Shown piece by piece: positions 1-5,926 of a DNA stretch of 6,970 nt. Position 1 is the stretch's first letter. Each line of letters opens with the position of its first letter. The DNA is from Rhizobiaceae bacterium UBA1291 (GTDB taxonomy: Bacteria; Pseudomonadota; Alphaproteobacteria; Rhizobiales; Rhizobiaceae): NCBI GenBank assembly GCA_002307905.1, contig DBUL01000161.1, forward strand, positions 25,948 to 32,917, in the 5' to 3' direction. A model generated the notes under the pieces. That model was not told the origin of the DNA. It was given only the letters and a program-made list of their open reading frames with translations, and searched no databases. A program made the translations under genes and the position numbers.

Positions 1-250
1 CGTTGGAAATGACGGCGACCAGATTGGCGCGTGCGGTGTAGTCGGCCGCAGTGTCGGGTTCATCCCGTATGGCCAGACAAGGGGCAGCGACGCCGGGCGA
101 ATAGGCAAGCGCGAGGTCGCGCTGGTTTCCCAGCGGCTTGGTCGCCTGGATCTCCATTTTCCCCGGTCGCGGATAGCGATGGTAGAAAAGTGCCTGTTCG
201 TCGAGGTCGGCCGTGGCGGCTGCCGGCTTGGTCTGGTCGTTGGTGTCCAT
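1..250 (-). CDS. maeB: NADP-dependent malic enzyme, MaeB type (N-terminal part, cut by window edge)
   Basis: This encodes the first 83 residues of a large malic enzyme, which oxidatively decarboxylates malate to pyruvate with reduction of NAD(P)+ in the cytoplasm, linking the TCA cycle to pyruvate and NADPH supply. The reading frame from the ATG at 250-248 gives a variable 15-residue leader, then the family's conserved start: HRYPRPGK, a TKPLGNQRDLALAYSPGV block, and TARANLVAVISN at the edge. This matches bacterial MaeB-type enzymes, which are usually about 750-770 residues with a C-terminal phosphotransacetylase-like domain; that part lies outside the window. Rhizobia often carry two paralogues (NAD-preferring Dme and NADP-preferring Tme), and this fragment cannot decide between them. 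The ribosome binding site is weak (a GAG about 4 bases before the ATG). The gene is followed upstream by the convergent-free spacer that contains the terminator of the next minus-strand gene. The family call is firm; the cofactor preference is inferred. Confidence 0.93.
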   Translation of the reverse strand, partial: MDTNDQTKPAAATADLDEQALFYHRYPRPGKMEIQATKPLGNQRDLALAYSPGVAAPCLAIRDEPDTAADYTARANLVAVISN

Positions 251-370
251 GTTTCTCGTATCCGGTTCGTTCGCTGCTGTGCATTCCTGCATACACCAAA
301 TGAACCGGACTGGGAGTACCCGGTCACTGCGCGCACCGATTTTGTCGGGTGCAATGCCTGCCGACAGATG

Positions 371-400
371 GAAAAGGCCCGGCGGGGGAGCGCCGGGCCT
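371..400 (-). terminator. Rho-independent terminator of the small lipoprotein gene
   Basis: A perfect 10-bp GC-rich stem (375-384 paired with 391-400) with a 6-base loop. On the minus strand it is followed directly by TTTTC. It begins 33 bases after the stop codon of the lipoprotein gene at 434-619 and lies in the direction of that gene's transcription, so it should end that transcript before the malic enzyme gene, which is read in the same direction. On the plus strand the stem is followed by TGCCTT, a poor T tract. Confidence 0.85.
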
Positions 401-433
401 GCCTTCAGTCGCGCCTCAATAGCATTGGTGCGC

Positions 434-619
434 TCAGATGGAGGGCGACACGATCGATGGTTGAGTCGTGCCACGGTAGCCGTATTTCGACTTGGCGCAC
501 TCCTCGGGGGAAAGGCGGGCATATGCACAAGCAGCCTGCTTCTCATTGGCCGGGCGGGTTGTCTGCGAGCAGCCCGCGAGAGCGGCGGTTACAAGCAAGG
601 CGACGAGAATCTTTTCCAC
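434..619 (-). CDS. Small predicted lipoprotein, 61 residues, unknown function
   Basis: I do not recognise a named family. The start is GTG at 619-617, preceded at 8 bases by a strong AGGAG site; the open frame continues upstream to 709, but those codons precede the ribosome binding site and overlap the promoter. The product begins MEKILVALLVTAALAGC, a short signal peptide ending in the lipobox LAGC with the lipid-anchored cysteine at residue 17. The mature part has only 45 residues. It is polar, with two further cysteines (31 and 41) ten residues apart that could form a disulfide, and ends in a Ser/Pro/Thr-rich tail. It should be exported and membrane anchored. It is transcribed divergently from the TetR-family gene at 832, has a near-consensus promoter overlapped by a palindrome (likely TetR control), and has its own terminator at 371-400, so it is monocistronic. 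The signal peptide, start site and flanking signals make it a credible real gene. Confidence 0.8.
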   Translation of the reverse strand: MEKILVALLVTAALAGCSQTTRPANEKQAACAYARLSPEECAKSKYGYRGTTQPSIVSPSI

Positions 620-697
620 GATCTGTACTCCTGGGTGGATGGCTCGATGCTGTCGAGTGCATTGCATCGGCCGCTTGGGAAGTGAACGAATATGATC

Positions 698-726
698 TAT
701 ATTGAACACATATGTTCAAATGTCAA
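698..726 (-). promoter_or_regulatory. Sigma70-like promoter of the small lipoprotein gene
   Basis: On the minus strand, TTGACA (726-721, a perfect -35) is followed by a 17-base spacer and AATATA (703-698) as -10. Transcription would start near 690, giving a leader of roughly 70 bases before the GTG at 619. The spacer is filled almost exactly by the palindrome at 702-719, the classical position for a repressor that blocks RNA polymerase. Confidence 0.7.
702..719. promoter_or_regulatory. Palindromic operator, likely bound by the adjacent TetR-family protein
   Basis: Inverted repeat TTGAAC-ACATAT-GTTCAA with perfect 6-bp arms. It sits between the -35 and -10 of the lipoprotein promoter and over the -35 of the promoter reading toward the TetR gene, so one bound dimer could silence both. 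A related, imperfect site, GAAC-GAATAT-GATC (684-697), matches the core GAAC-ACATAT-GTTC (704-717) at 11 of 14 positions. It lies exactly 20 bp away, about two helical turns, at the expected start point of the lipoprotein transcript. Assignment to the neighbouring regulator is inferred from position, which is the usual arrangement for TetR proteins. Confidence 0.65.
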
Positions 727-743
727 CAACGTCGTTATATGAT
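715..743 (+). promoter_or_regulatory. Candidate promoter of the TetR-family gene
   Basis: TTCAAA (715-720) as a weak -35, a 17-base spacer, and TATGAT (738-743), a good -10. The -35 overlaps the right arm of the palindrome at 702-719, which would give autorepression. A second short inverted repeat, CGTTA-N7-TAACG (733-749), spans the -10. The predicted leader to the GTG at 832 is roughly 80 bases. It is back-to-back with the lipoprotein promoter. Confidence 0.5.
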
Positions 744-831
744 GTAACGGGATGATCAATGGTCGGCCGCAGGCCTTGGCTTAGGGCCGCTTGATGGGCT
801 ACGAAGAATGGATTCATGAGGGAGTGCGACC

Positions 832-1437
832 GTGAAGTCTGTCGTCCAATGCCGCATCCATGAGGCAGCGATGCGCCTGTTCGCCCGATTGGGCGTGTGC
901 CGGGTGAACGTCAGCGATCTTGCCGAGGAGGCGGGCGTCGCACGCGGTACGATCTACAACGCCATTCCCAACCCGGACCGCCTGTTTGAGGAGGTCGCCG
1001 GCGATCTCGCGGGTGAGATGCAGGAACGTGTGCGAGCAAGTATCGACGGCCTTGCCGATCCGGCATGTCGCCTTGCCTGCGGCATCCGGCTTTTCATTCG
1101 GCGGGCCCACGAAGAGCCGCAGTGGGGCCGTTTCATCGTGCATTTCGGCTTCAGCAACAAGTCGCTGCGTGGATTGTTGACCGCCTCGCTGGCGGATGAA
1201 ATGGCAAAGGCGATCGAAACCGGTCGCTACGCAATTGCCCCGGATCAGGTCACGGCGATGGTCGCCGCGATCGGAGGCGCAACCCTGTCGGGGATGATGC
1301 TGGTTCAGGAAGGCTACAAGAGCTGGCGCGACGCCGGCAGCGAGGTGGCGGAACTCATGCTCGTGGCGCTTGGGATCGAGCGCACGGAGGCGGCGGAGAT
1401 TGCCCGGTGTGAACTGCCGCAGCTGGGGCCGGCCTGA
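832..1437 (+). CDS. TetR/AcrR-family transcriptional regulator
   Basis: A cytoplasmic one-component repressor type: an N-terminal three-helix DNA-binding domain and a C-terminal ligand-binding, dimerising helical domain. The 201-residue length is typical. The start is GTG at 832 with GAGGGAG seven bases upstream; an in-frame TGA at 817 rules out any earlier start. Residues 9-55 fit the TetR DNA-binding domain: IHEAAMRLFARLG, then the helix-turn-helix around 27-46 with VSDLAEEAGVARGTIYNAI, then the LF pair at 51-52. The segment after the recognition helix reads YNAIPNPDRLF instead of the common YYHFxxKEEL. The rest (about 60-195) is helical with no recognisable ligand motif, so the inducer is unknown. 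It is divergent from the 61-residue lipoprotein gene, and the shared intergenic palindrome suggests that this gene and the lipoprotein are its targets. It is followed by a 101-bp gap with a PHO-box-like element, so the next gene probably has its own promoter. Confidence 0.92.
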   Translation: MKSVVQCRIHEAAMRLFARLGVCRVNVSDLAEEAGVARGTIYNAIPNPDRLFEEVAGDLAGEMQERVRASIDGLADPACRLACGIRLFIRRAHEEPQWGRFIVHFGFSNKSLRGLLTASLADEMAKAIETGRYAIAPDQVTAMVAAIGGATLSGMMLVQEGYKSWRDAGSEVAELMLVALGIERTEAAEIARCELPQLGPA

Positions 1438-1453
1438 CGGCACGCTGTCAGGC
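1432..1453 (+). other. Inverted repeat spanning the TetR gene stop codon
   Basis: GCCTGAC (1432-1438) pairs perfectly with GTCAGGC (1447-1453) across an 8-base loop; the stem includes the TGA stop. No T tract follows, so it is not a standard intrinsic terminator. It could weakly attenuate readthrough or protect the mRNA 3' end. Its right arm contains the CTGTCAG half-site counted in the PHO-box region. Confidence 0.4.
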
Positions 1454-1466
1454 GCGGATTTGCGGG

Positions 1467-1484
1467 CTGTCATGTTCCTGAAAT
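1467..1484 (+). promoter_or_regulatory. PHO box (PhoB binding site) upstream of the PlcP-like gene
   Basis: CTGTCAT-GTTC-CTGAAAT: two 7-bp half-sites 11 bp apart. The rhizobial PHO box consensus is CTGTCAT-N4-CTGTCAT; the first half is perfect and the second matches 5 of 7. A further near-perfect half-site, CTGTCAG (1445-1451), lies 22 bp upstream, in phase with the 11-bp period. The box ends 54 bases before the GTG start of the lipase gene, leaving room for a -10 around 1490-1500, as expected for a PhoB-activated promoter in which the box replaces the -35. Confidence 0.68.
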
Positions 1485-1538
1485 ACGAGTCTGATTTGAA
1501 AAAAGGGCAAAGGCTCGTCAAGCGAGAGGCCCAAGACC

Positions 1539-2387
1539 GTGAATACAGATTCGGAAATTCGTCACTTCAGAACCCTGTTCATTTCCGACGTGCATCTCGG
1601 TTCGAAGGCGGCCAAGGCAGACTTCCTGCTGGATTTCCTGCGAACCCACGAGGCGGAGACGATCTTTCTCGTCGGCGATATCGTCGACGGGTGGCGGTTG
1701 AAGCGAAGCTGGTACTGGCCGCAGGATTGTAACGATGTCGTCCAGAAGCTCTTGCGCAAGGCGCGCAAGGGCACCCGCATCGTCTACATCCCCGGCAATC
1801 ACGACGAATTCCTGCGGGGCTTTCCCGGCACGCATTTCGGTGGCATCGAGGTGGCCGAGCGGATGATCCACGAGACGGCCGATGGCAAGAGATACCTGGT
1901 GCTGCATGGTGATGAATTCGACGTTGTGGTGCGCAACGCTCGCCTCGTCGCCTATCTCGGCGACTGGGCCTATGACATGGCGATCAACATCAATATCCTG
2001 CTTGCCGCCATCCGCCGCCGTCTCGGAATGCCCTACTGGTCCTTTTCGGCCTGGGCCAAGTTGCAGGTCAAGCAGGCGGTCAATTTCATCGGTGAATTCC
2101 AGAGGGTTGTCGCCGAGGAGGCCCGGCGCAATGACGTTCACGGCGTGATCTGCGGGCATATCCATCACGCGGTGATGGAGGACATCGACGGCATTCACTA
2201 CGTTAACACCGGCGACTGGGTTGAGAGCTGTACGGCGATCGCCGAGCATCCCGACGGACGGTTGGAGCTGATTTCCTGGGGCCACCGCATCGGCGCGTCT
2301 GCGAGTACGATCGCTCCTCTTGCCCTGCCGCGTCCGGTGGCGCTTGGCGCAGCGACGGCCAAGGAAAAGGATGCTCAGGCGGCCTGA
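1539..2387 (+). CDS. plcP: LpxH-like metallophosphoesterase, probable PlcP-type phospholipase C
   Basis: A 282-residue calcineurin-like phosphoesterase without a signal peptide, thus cytoplasmic. All metal-ligand motifs are present: D17-x-H19 in SDVHLGS, GD47xxD50, GNHD (86-89), HGD (123-125) and GHIHH (206-210). The fold is shared with LpxH, the UDP-2,3-diacylglucosamine pyrophosphatase of lipid A synthesis, and automatic annotation often uses that name. In rhizobia, however, the members of this family include PlcP, which cleaves phosphatidylcholine and related phospholipids to diacylglycerol during phosphate starvation, allowing phosphorus-free lipids to replace them. The PHO box at 1467-1484 favours PlcP over LpxH, since lipid A synthesis is not expected to be Pho-induced. 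The start is GTG at 1539 with GAGAGG nine bases upstream. The C-terminal 30 residues are Ala/Pro-rich and probably unstructured. A lipid transporter operon follows after 91 bp. The fold is certain; the substrate is inferred. Confidence 0.75.
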   Translation: MNTDSEIRHFRTLFISDVHLGSKAAKADFLLDFLRTHEAETIFLVGDIVDGWRLKRSWYWPQDCNDVVQKLLRKARKGTRIVYIPGNHDEFLRGFPGTHFGGIEVAERMIHETADGKRYLVLHGDEFDVVVRNARLVAYLGDWAYDMAININILLAAIRRRLGMPYWSFSAWAKLQVKQAVNFIGEFQRVVAEEARRNDVHGVICGHIHHAVMEDIDGIHYVNTGDWVESCTAIAEHPDGRLELISWGHRIGASASTIAPLALPRPVALGAATAKEKDAQAA

Positions 2388-2473
2388 CCTATCCTGCGAG
2401 CAGCGCTGTTGTAAGTTCTACGTGGAAGCTGTGGCTTCGGGGTGACTGGTCCCGATAAACGCTTTCTTAAGGA

Positions 2474-2501
2474 TTTCATTGCCGGCCCGTGTGGCTATAC
2501 T
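2474..2501 (+). promoter_or_regulatory. Possible weak promoter at the front of the lipid transporter operon
   Basis: TATACT (2496-2501) resembles a -10; TTTCAT (2474-2479), 16 bases upstream, is a poor -35. It overlaps the proposed TTG start at 2479. If it is used, the permease would have to start downstream, for example at the TTG at 2578. The preceding gap (2388-2473) holds only a small GAAGC-TGTG-GCTTC hairpin (2425-2438) without a T tract, so readthrough from the PlcP-like gene is equally possible. Confidence 0.3.
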
Positions 2502-3726
2502 GCGCCTTCAAGTGATTTGCGCCGCTGCCCGGTCTGGGGCGGCTCACGTTGCGCAGGCCGGGGAAGTTGTCAGAACATTGAAGTCCGTACACCCAGAAAG
2601 CGCCGCGATTAACATCGACGAACTGTCGAGCGAGAGGCACTGCCTGCGCCTGTCCGGCGCGTGGCGCAACAACAGCCTTGGTGTGCTGCTGCAGAATAAT
2701 GGCCGACTGGTTCCGGCGGATGCAAGCAAGTCGTTCGAGATCGATCTGAGTGGCGTATCGGACATGGACATGGCGGGTGCCTGGCTCCTGCGCCGCTTTG
2801 TTGCGGCTCGCAAGAAGGAAGGCACCGAGGTCACGCTGACTGGCGGAACGCCTGCGATGCGGGAACTGCTGCGCGTTCTTCCCGAGGACGTCAAGCGTCC
2901 ACCCCCGCCGCCGGCCAAGGGGCCGCTGTTCCAGCGGATGTTTGCGCCAGCAGGCAAGGTCATTGTCGATCTCTGGCTCGATGTCGTGGCGATGATGTTC
3001 GTCCTTGGGTCTGCGGTGCACGGAGCCCAGACCAAGCTCGGACGCGCCAGTGGCATCTCGCCGGCATCGGTCGTCAACCAGATGGACCATATGGGTGTCC
3101 GGGCGGTGCCGATCGTTGCCTTGATGTCCTTCCTCATTGGCGCGATCATCGCCCAGCAGGGCGCCTTCCAGCTTCGCTATTTCGGCGCGGAGATCTTCGT
3201 CGTCGACCTTGTCGGCATCCTGCAGTTACGCGAAATCGGCGTGCTGCTGACGGCGATCATGGTTGCAGGACGCTCGGGGAGCGCGATCACCGCTGAAATC
3301 GGTTCGATGAAGATGCGCGAGGAAATCGATGCCCTCAAGGTCATCGGCCTCAATCCGATCGGCGTGCTCGTCTTCCCGAGGCTTGTGGCGTTGACGATCG
3401 TCCTGCCCTTGCTGACCATCCTGGCCAACTTCTCCGCGCTTTACGGCGCGGCCCTGGTGGCGTGGAGCTATTCGGGGATCACCTTCGACGTGTTTACTAC
3501 CCGCCTCCATTCGGCGGTCGACTATTCGACCGTTGCATCGGGTATGATCAAGGCACCGTTCATGGCGTTGATCGTCGGCATCGTCTCGGCGGTCGAAGGC
3601 ATGAAGGTCGGCGGGAGCGCCGAATCGCTCGGCCGTCATGTCACGGCGGCCGTGGTGAAATCGATTTTCGTCGTCATCCTCGTGGATGCTCTGTTCGCCA
3701 TGTTCTACTCGGCGATTGACTTTTGA
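2479..3726 (+). CDS. mlaE: MlaE-family lipid ABC transporter permease with N-terminal STAS domain
   Basis: The inner-membrane permease of an MCE-type phospholipid transporter. Residues about 48-135 form a STAS domain, the fold of MlaB, here fused to the permease. Residues about 165-415 are the MlaE domain with about five hydrophobic segments and the family signature REIGVLLTAIMVAGRSGSA (251-269) followed by AEIGSM (272-277) and a short amphipathic EEIDAL segment. It should dimerise and bind MlaF on the cytoplasmic side. In STAS proteins including E. coli MlaB a Ser/Thr follows the conserved Asp of the D-[ST]-x-G motif; here the motif reads DMAG (97-100), with Met instead. The start is uncertain: TTG 2479 has AAGGA five bases upstream (415 residues), while TTG 2578, with GGGGAAG eleven bases upstream, would give 382 residues and lose only a low-complexity leader. 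It is first of four operon genes; the next gene's ATG lies 8 bases after its stop. The family is certain, and the fused domain is clear. Confidence 0.9.
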   Translation: MPARVAILRLQVICAAARSGAAHVAQAGEVVRTLKSVHPESAAINIDELSSERHCLRLSGAWRNNSLGVLLQNNGRLVPADASKSFEIDLSGVSDMDMAGAWLLRRFVAARKKEGTEVTLTGGTPAMRELLRVLPEDVKRPPPPPAKGPLFQRMFAPAGKVIVDLWLDVVAMMFVLGSAVHGAQTKLGRASGISPASVVNQMDHMGVRAVPIVALMSFLIGAIIAQQGAFQLRYFGAEIFVVDLVGILQLREIGVLLTAIMVAGRSGSAITAEIGSMKMREEIDALKVIGLNPIGVLVFPRLVALTIVLPLLTILANFSALYGAALVAWSYSGITFDVFTTRLHSAVDYSTVASGMIKAPFMALIVGIVSAVEGMKVGGSAESLGRHVTAAVVKSIFVVILVDALFAMFYSAIDF

Positions 3727-3734
3727 GGGGCGGG

Positions 3735-4556
3735 ATGGACGAACAGACGCAGGTGGCGGACGAGCGTGAAAAGGTGTTGTCGGTCAAGGGACTGACGGTC
3801 GGTTTCGGCAGCAAGATCGTGCTCGAAAACCTCGATCTCGATATCTATCGCGGCGAGATCCTCGGCTTCGTCGGAGCGTCCGGCGCCGGCAAGTCGGTGC
3901 TGATGCGAACGGTGCTGCGGCTCTTGCCGCGCCGGTCGGGAAAGATCGAGATCCTTGGCTCAGATTATGACACGGTCAATGAACGCGAGCGCATGGAACT
4001 CGACACACGGCTCGGCGTCCTGTTCCAGCAAGGCGCGCTGTTTTCGGCGCTCACAGTCAAGGAAAACATCCAACTGCCGATGCGCGAATATCTCGAGCTG
4101 CCGCAATGGATGATGGACGAACTCGCTTATCTGAAGCTCGATCTCGTCGGCCTTGAGCCCGATGCGGCGGACAAATACCCGTCCGAACTTTCTGGCGGCA
4201 TGATCAAGCGGGCAGCCCTTGCACGCGCCCTGTCACTCGATCCGGATCTTGTCTTCCTCGACGAGCCGACCTCCGGTCTCGACCCGATCGGCGCGGCCGA
4301 ATTCGATGAGCTGATCGCAAGACTGCGCGACACGCTGGGCCTGACCGTCTATATGGTGACCCACGACCTCGACAGCCTGTTTTCGGTCTGCGACCGCATC
4401 GCCGTTCTTGGGCAAAAGCGCGTCTTGGTAGAAGGCAGCATAGACGATATGCTCGCCAGCGAGGATCCGTGGGTCAAATCCTATTTCAGGGGCAAGCGGG
4501 CCCGTTCCATTCCACGGCCGGCGAACCCGGCAAAATCCGGTAGAGTAACTGACTGA
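3735..4556 (+). CDS. mlaF: MlaF-family ATPase of the lipid ABC transporter
   Basis: A cytoplasmic ATP-binding subunit that powers phospholipid transfer through the MlaE-type permease. All ABC motifs are present in the 273-residue product: Walker A GASGAGKS (47-54), Q-loop Gln98 in VLFQQGALF, signature LSGGM (152-156) followed by IKRAALARA, Walker B LVFLDEP (172-178), D-loop SGLD (180-183) and switch His210. The FQQGALF sequence and LSGGM instead of LSGGQ are characteristic of the MlaF/Ttg2A group. The start is taken at ATG 3735, which has GAGGGG four bases upstream; a TTG at 3723 overlapping the permease stop is in frame but lacks a ribosome binding site. The C-terminal 30 residues are basic and Pro-rich. 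The stop TGA shares one base with the ATG of the following MCE gene (TGATG), indicating translational coupling. No key residue is missing. Confidence 0.95.
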   Translation: MDEQTQVADEREKVLSVKGLTVGFGSKIVLENLDLDIYRGEILGFVGASGAGKSVLMRTVLRLLPRRSGKIEILGSDYDTVNERERMELDTRLGVLFQQGALFSALTVKENIQLPMREYLELPQWMMDELAYLKLDLVGLEPDAADKYPSELSGGMIKRAALARALSLDPDLVFLDEPTSGLDPIGAAEFDELIARLRDTLGLTVYMVTHDLDSLFSVCDRIAVLGQKRVLVEGSIDDMLASEDPWVKSYFRGKRARSIPRPANPAKSGRVTD

Positions 4557-5926
4557 TGGAAACCAAAGCCAATTACGCGATCGTCGGATTTTTTGCGGTA
4601 CTTGTCATCGCAGCCGCCTTCGGCTTCGTCTTCTGGATGGCCGAATACGGCCGCGGAGGGACGCTCGCGCCGCTCACGATCCGTATCCCAGGCTCGGCCA
4701 ACGGGCTCAGCATCGGTTCGCCGGTCCGCTTCAACGGCATTGCCGTCGGTTCTGTTCGGAGCCTCTACATCGACAAGGATGATCCGCAGTTCTCCGTGGC
4801 TTTTACCGAGGTGCGCGCCGATGCGCCGGTCACCGCCTCGACGAAAGCGGTGCTTGAGATCCAGGGCTTGACCGGGGCGGCCTATATCGAACTGTCCGGG
4901 GGTAGTGCGACGGACGAAAACATCCTGGCCAAGGCACTCGACACGGGCGAGCCCGCGGTGCTTCTGGCCGACCAGTCGAGCGTCACCAACCTCCTGGCGA
5001 CTGCCGACAAGATCCTCAAGCGGGCGGATGATGCGATCGGGCAGTTGCAGGGCTTTATCACCGACGCCCGTGACCCGTTGACCAATACGGTGAAGAACGC
5101 CGAGACTTTCTCCAAGTCGCTGGCCGACAATGCCGATGGTATCGACAAGTTCCTGCAAAGCGTCAGTGCGCTGTCGGATTCGGTCTCCGGCCTGTCCGGC
5201 CGGCTCGACTCGACGCTCGGCGCGGCCGAGAGCCTGTTCAAGGCGCTCAATTCGGAGAAGATCGACAAGATCCTCACCAATACCGAGGCCTTCACCGGCA
5301 ATTTCGCCGATGCCTCCGACCAGATCGGTCCGGCCATCGAGACTTTCCGCGATACGGCATCGACCTTCCAGAAATTTGGCGAGAATGCCGACAAGACCTT
5401 GGCCAGGGTCGACGAGATCTTCATGGCCGTCGATGCCCAGAAGATCAGCAAGGTGATGGACGACGTCTCGGTCGCTTCCGCCGACGCCCGCGAAGCGATC
5501 AGCCGATTCAAGGACCTGAGCCAGAGCATTACCGACCGGACCCAAGACATCGACCAGGCGATTACCGACTTTACCCAGCTCGCCAACAAGCTGAACAATG
5601 CCTCGGATCAGATCGACGGTATCCTGACCAAGGTCGATGCCTTCCTCGGCTCGGGTGAGGCGGATTCGCTGAGCGCCGAGGCCCGCAATACGCTGGTATC
5701 GATCCGCGGCGCCGCCGACAACCTGAATTCGAGGATCGGCCCGATCGCCGACAATCTGGCGCGCTTCTCCAATACCGGGCTCAGGGACATTCAGTCGCTC
5801 GTAACCGATACGCGCCAGACGGTGCGTGGTCTCAACGATGCGATTACCAATTTCGATCGCGATCCGCAGCGCCTGCTGTTCGGCGGGGAAAACGTCAAGC
5901 AATATGACGGGCGGACGCGCCGATGA
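4556..5926 (+). CDS. mlaD: MlaD-like MCE-domain lipid transfer protein with long helical tail
   Basis: The periplasmic substrate-binding component: residues 7-28 form a single N-terminal membrane anchor (YAIVGFFAVLVIAAAFGFVFW). One MCE domain covers about 39-116 with the family landmarks NGLSIGSPVRFNGIAVGSV (49-67) and LEIQGLTGAAYIEL (100-113). MCE domains form hexameric rings with a hydrophobic pore for lipid. At 456 residues it is far longer than E. coli MlaD (183), because residues about 125-450 are a predicted helical, coiled-coil-like tail full of Ala, Asp, Ser and Ile/Leu heptad-like spacing. Such tails in other MCE proteins build a tunnel or needle reaching toward the outer membrane. 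Two tail segments are related: LFKALNSEKIDKIL (from residue 227) and IFMAVDAQKISKVM (from 288), 61 residues apart. It overlaps the ATPase stop by one base and the next gene by four (ATGA). The family is certain; the tunnel role is inferred. Confidence 0.93.
   Translation: METKANYAIVGFFAVLVIAAAFGFVFWMAEYGRGGTLAPLTIRIPGSANGLSIGSPVRFNGIAVGSVRSLYIDKDDPQFSVAFTEVRADAPVTASTKAVLEIQGLTGAAYIELSGGSATDENILAKALDTGEPAVLLADQSSVTNLLATADKILKRADDAIGQLQGFITDARDPLTNTVKNAETFSKSLADNADGIDKFLQSVSALSDSVSGLSGRLDSTLGAAESLFKALNSEKIDKILTNTEAFTGNFADASDQIGPAIETFRDTASTFQKFGENADKTLARVDEIFMAVDAQKISKVMDDVSVASADAREAISRFKDLSQSITDRTQDIDQAITDFTQLANKLNNASDQIDGILTKVDAFLGSGEADSLSAEARNTLVSIRGAADNLNSRIGPIADNLARFSNTGLRDIQSLVTDTRQTVRGLNDAITNFDRDPQRLLFGGENVKQYDGRTRR

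Noticed and set aside
60..299. A 79-codon minus-strand frame overlapping the malic enzyme start
   Set aside because: It is out of frame with the malic enzyme N-terminus, whose conserved motifs identify the real frame.
179..685. A 168-codon plus-strand frame across the malic enzyme start and the small lipoprotein
   Set aside because: Crosses two minus-strand genes and a terminator hairpin; no domain or ribosome binding site supports it.
620..709. Upstream extension of the small lipoprotein to a start at 709 (91 residues)
   Set aside because: The AGGAG site lies inside the extension just before GTG 619, the extension overlaps the -10 and operator, and it would bury the signal peptide behind 30 polar residues.
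814..1521. A 235-codon minus-strand frame opposite the TetR gene
   Set aside because: Shadow frame; the plus strand has a typical TetR helix-turn-helix and length.
1518..2285. A 255-codon minus-strand frame opposite the metallophosphoesterase
   Set aside because: Shadow frame; the plus strand carries all five metallophosphoesterase motifs and a proper ribosome binding site.
2425..2438. Hairpin GAAGC-TGTG-GCTTC between the PlcP-like and permease genes as a terminator
   Set aside because: Only a 5-bp stem and no T tract; too weak to call.
4481..5902. A 473-codon open frame on the minus strand opposite the MCE gene
   Set aside because: It is the antisense shadow of a high-GC gene: no ribosome binding site of note, Arg/Gly/Val/Leu-rich sequence with no domain, while the plus strand encodes a clear MCE protein with membrane anchor and coupled start and stop.
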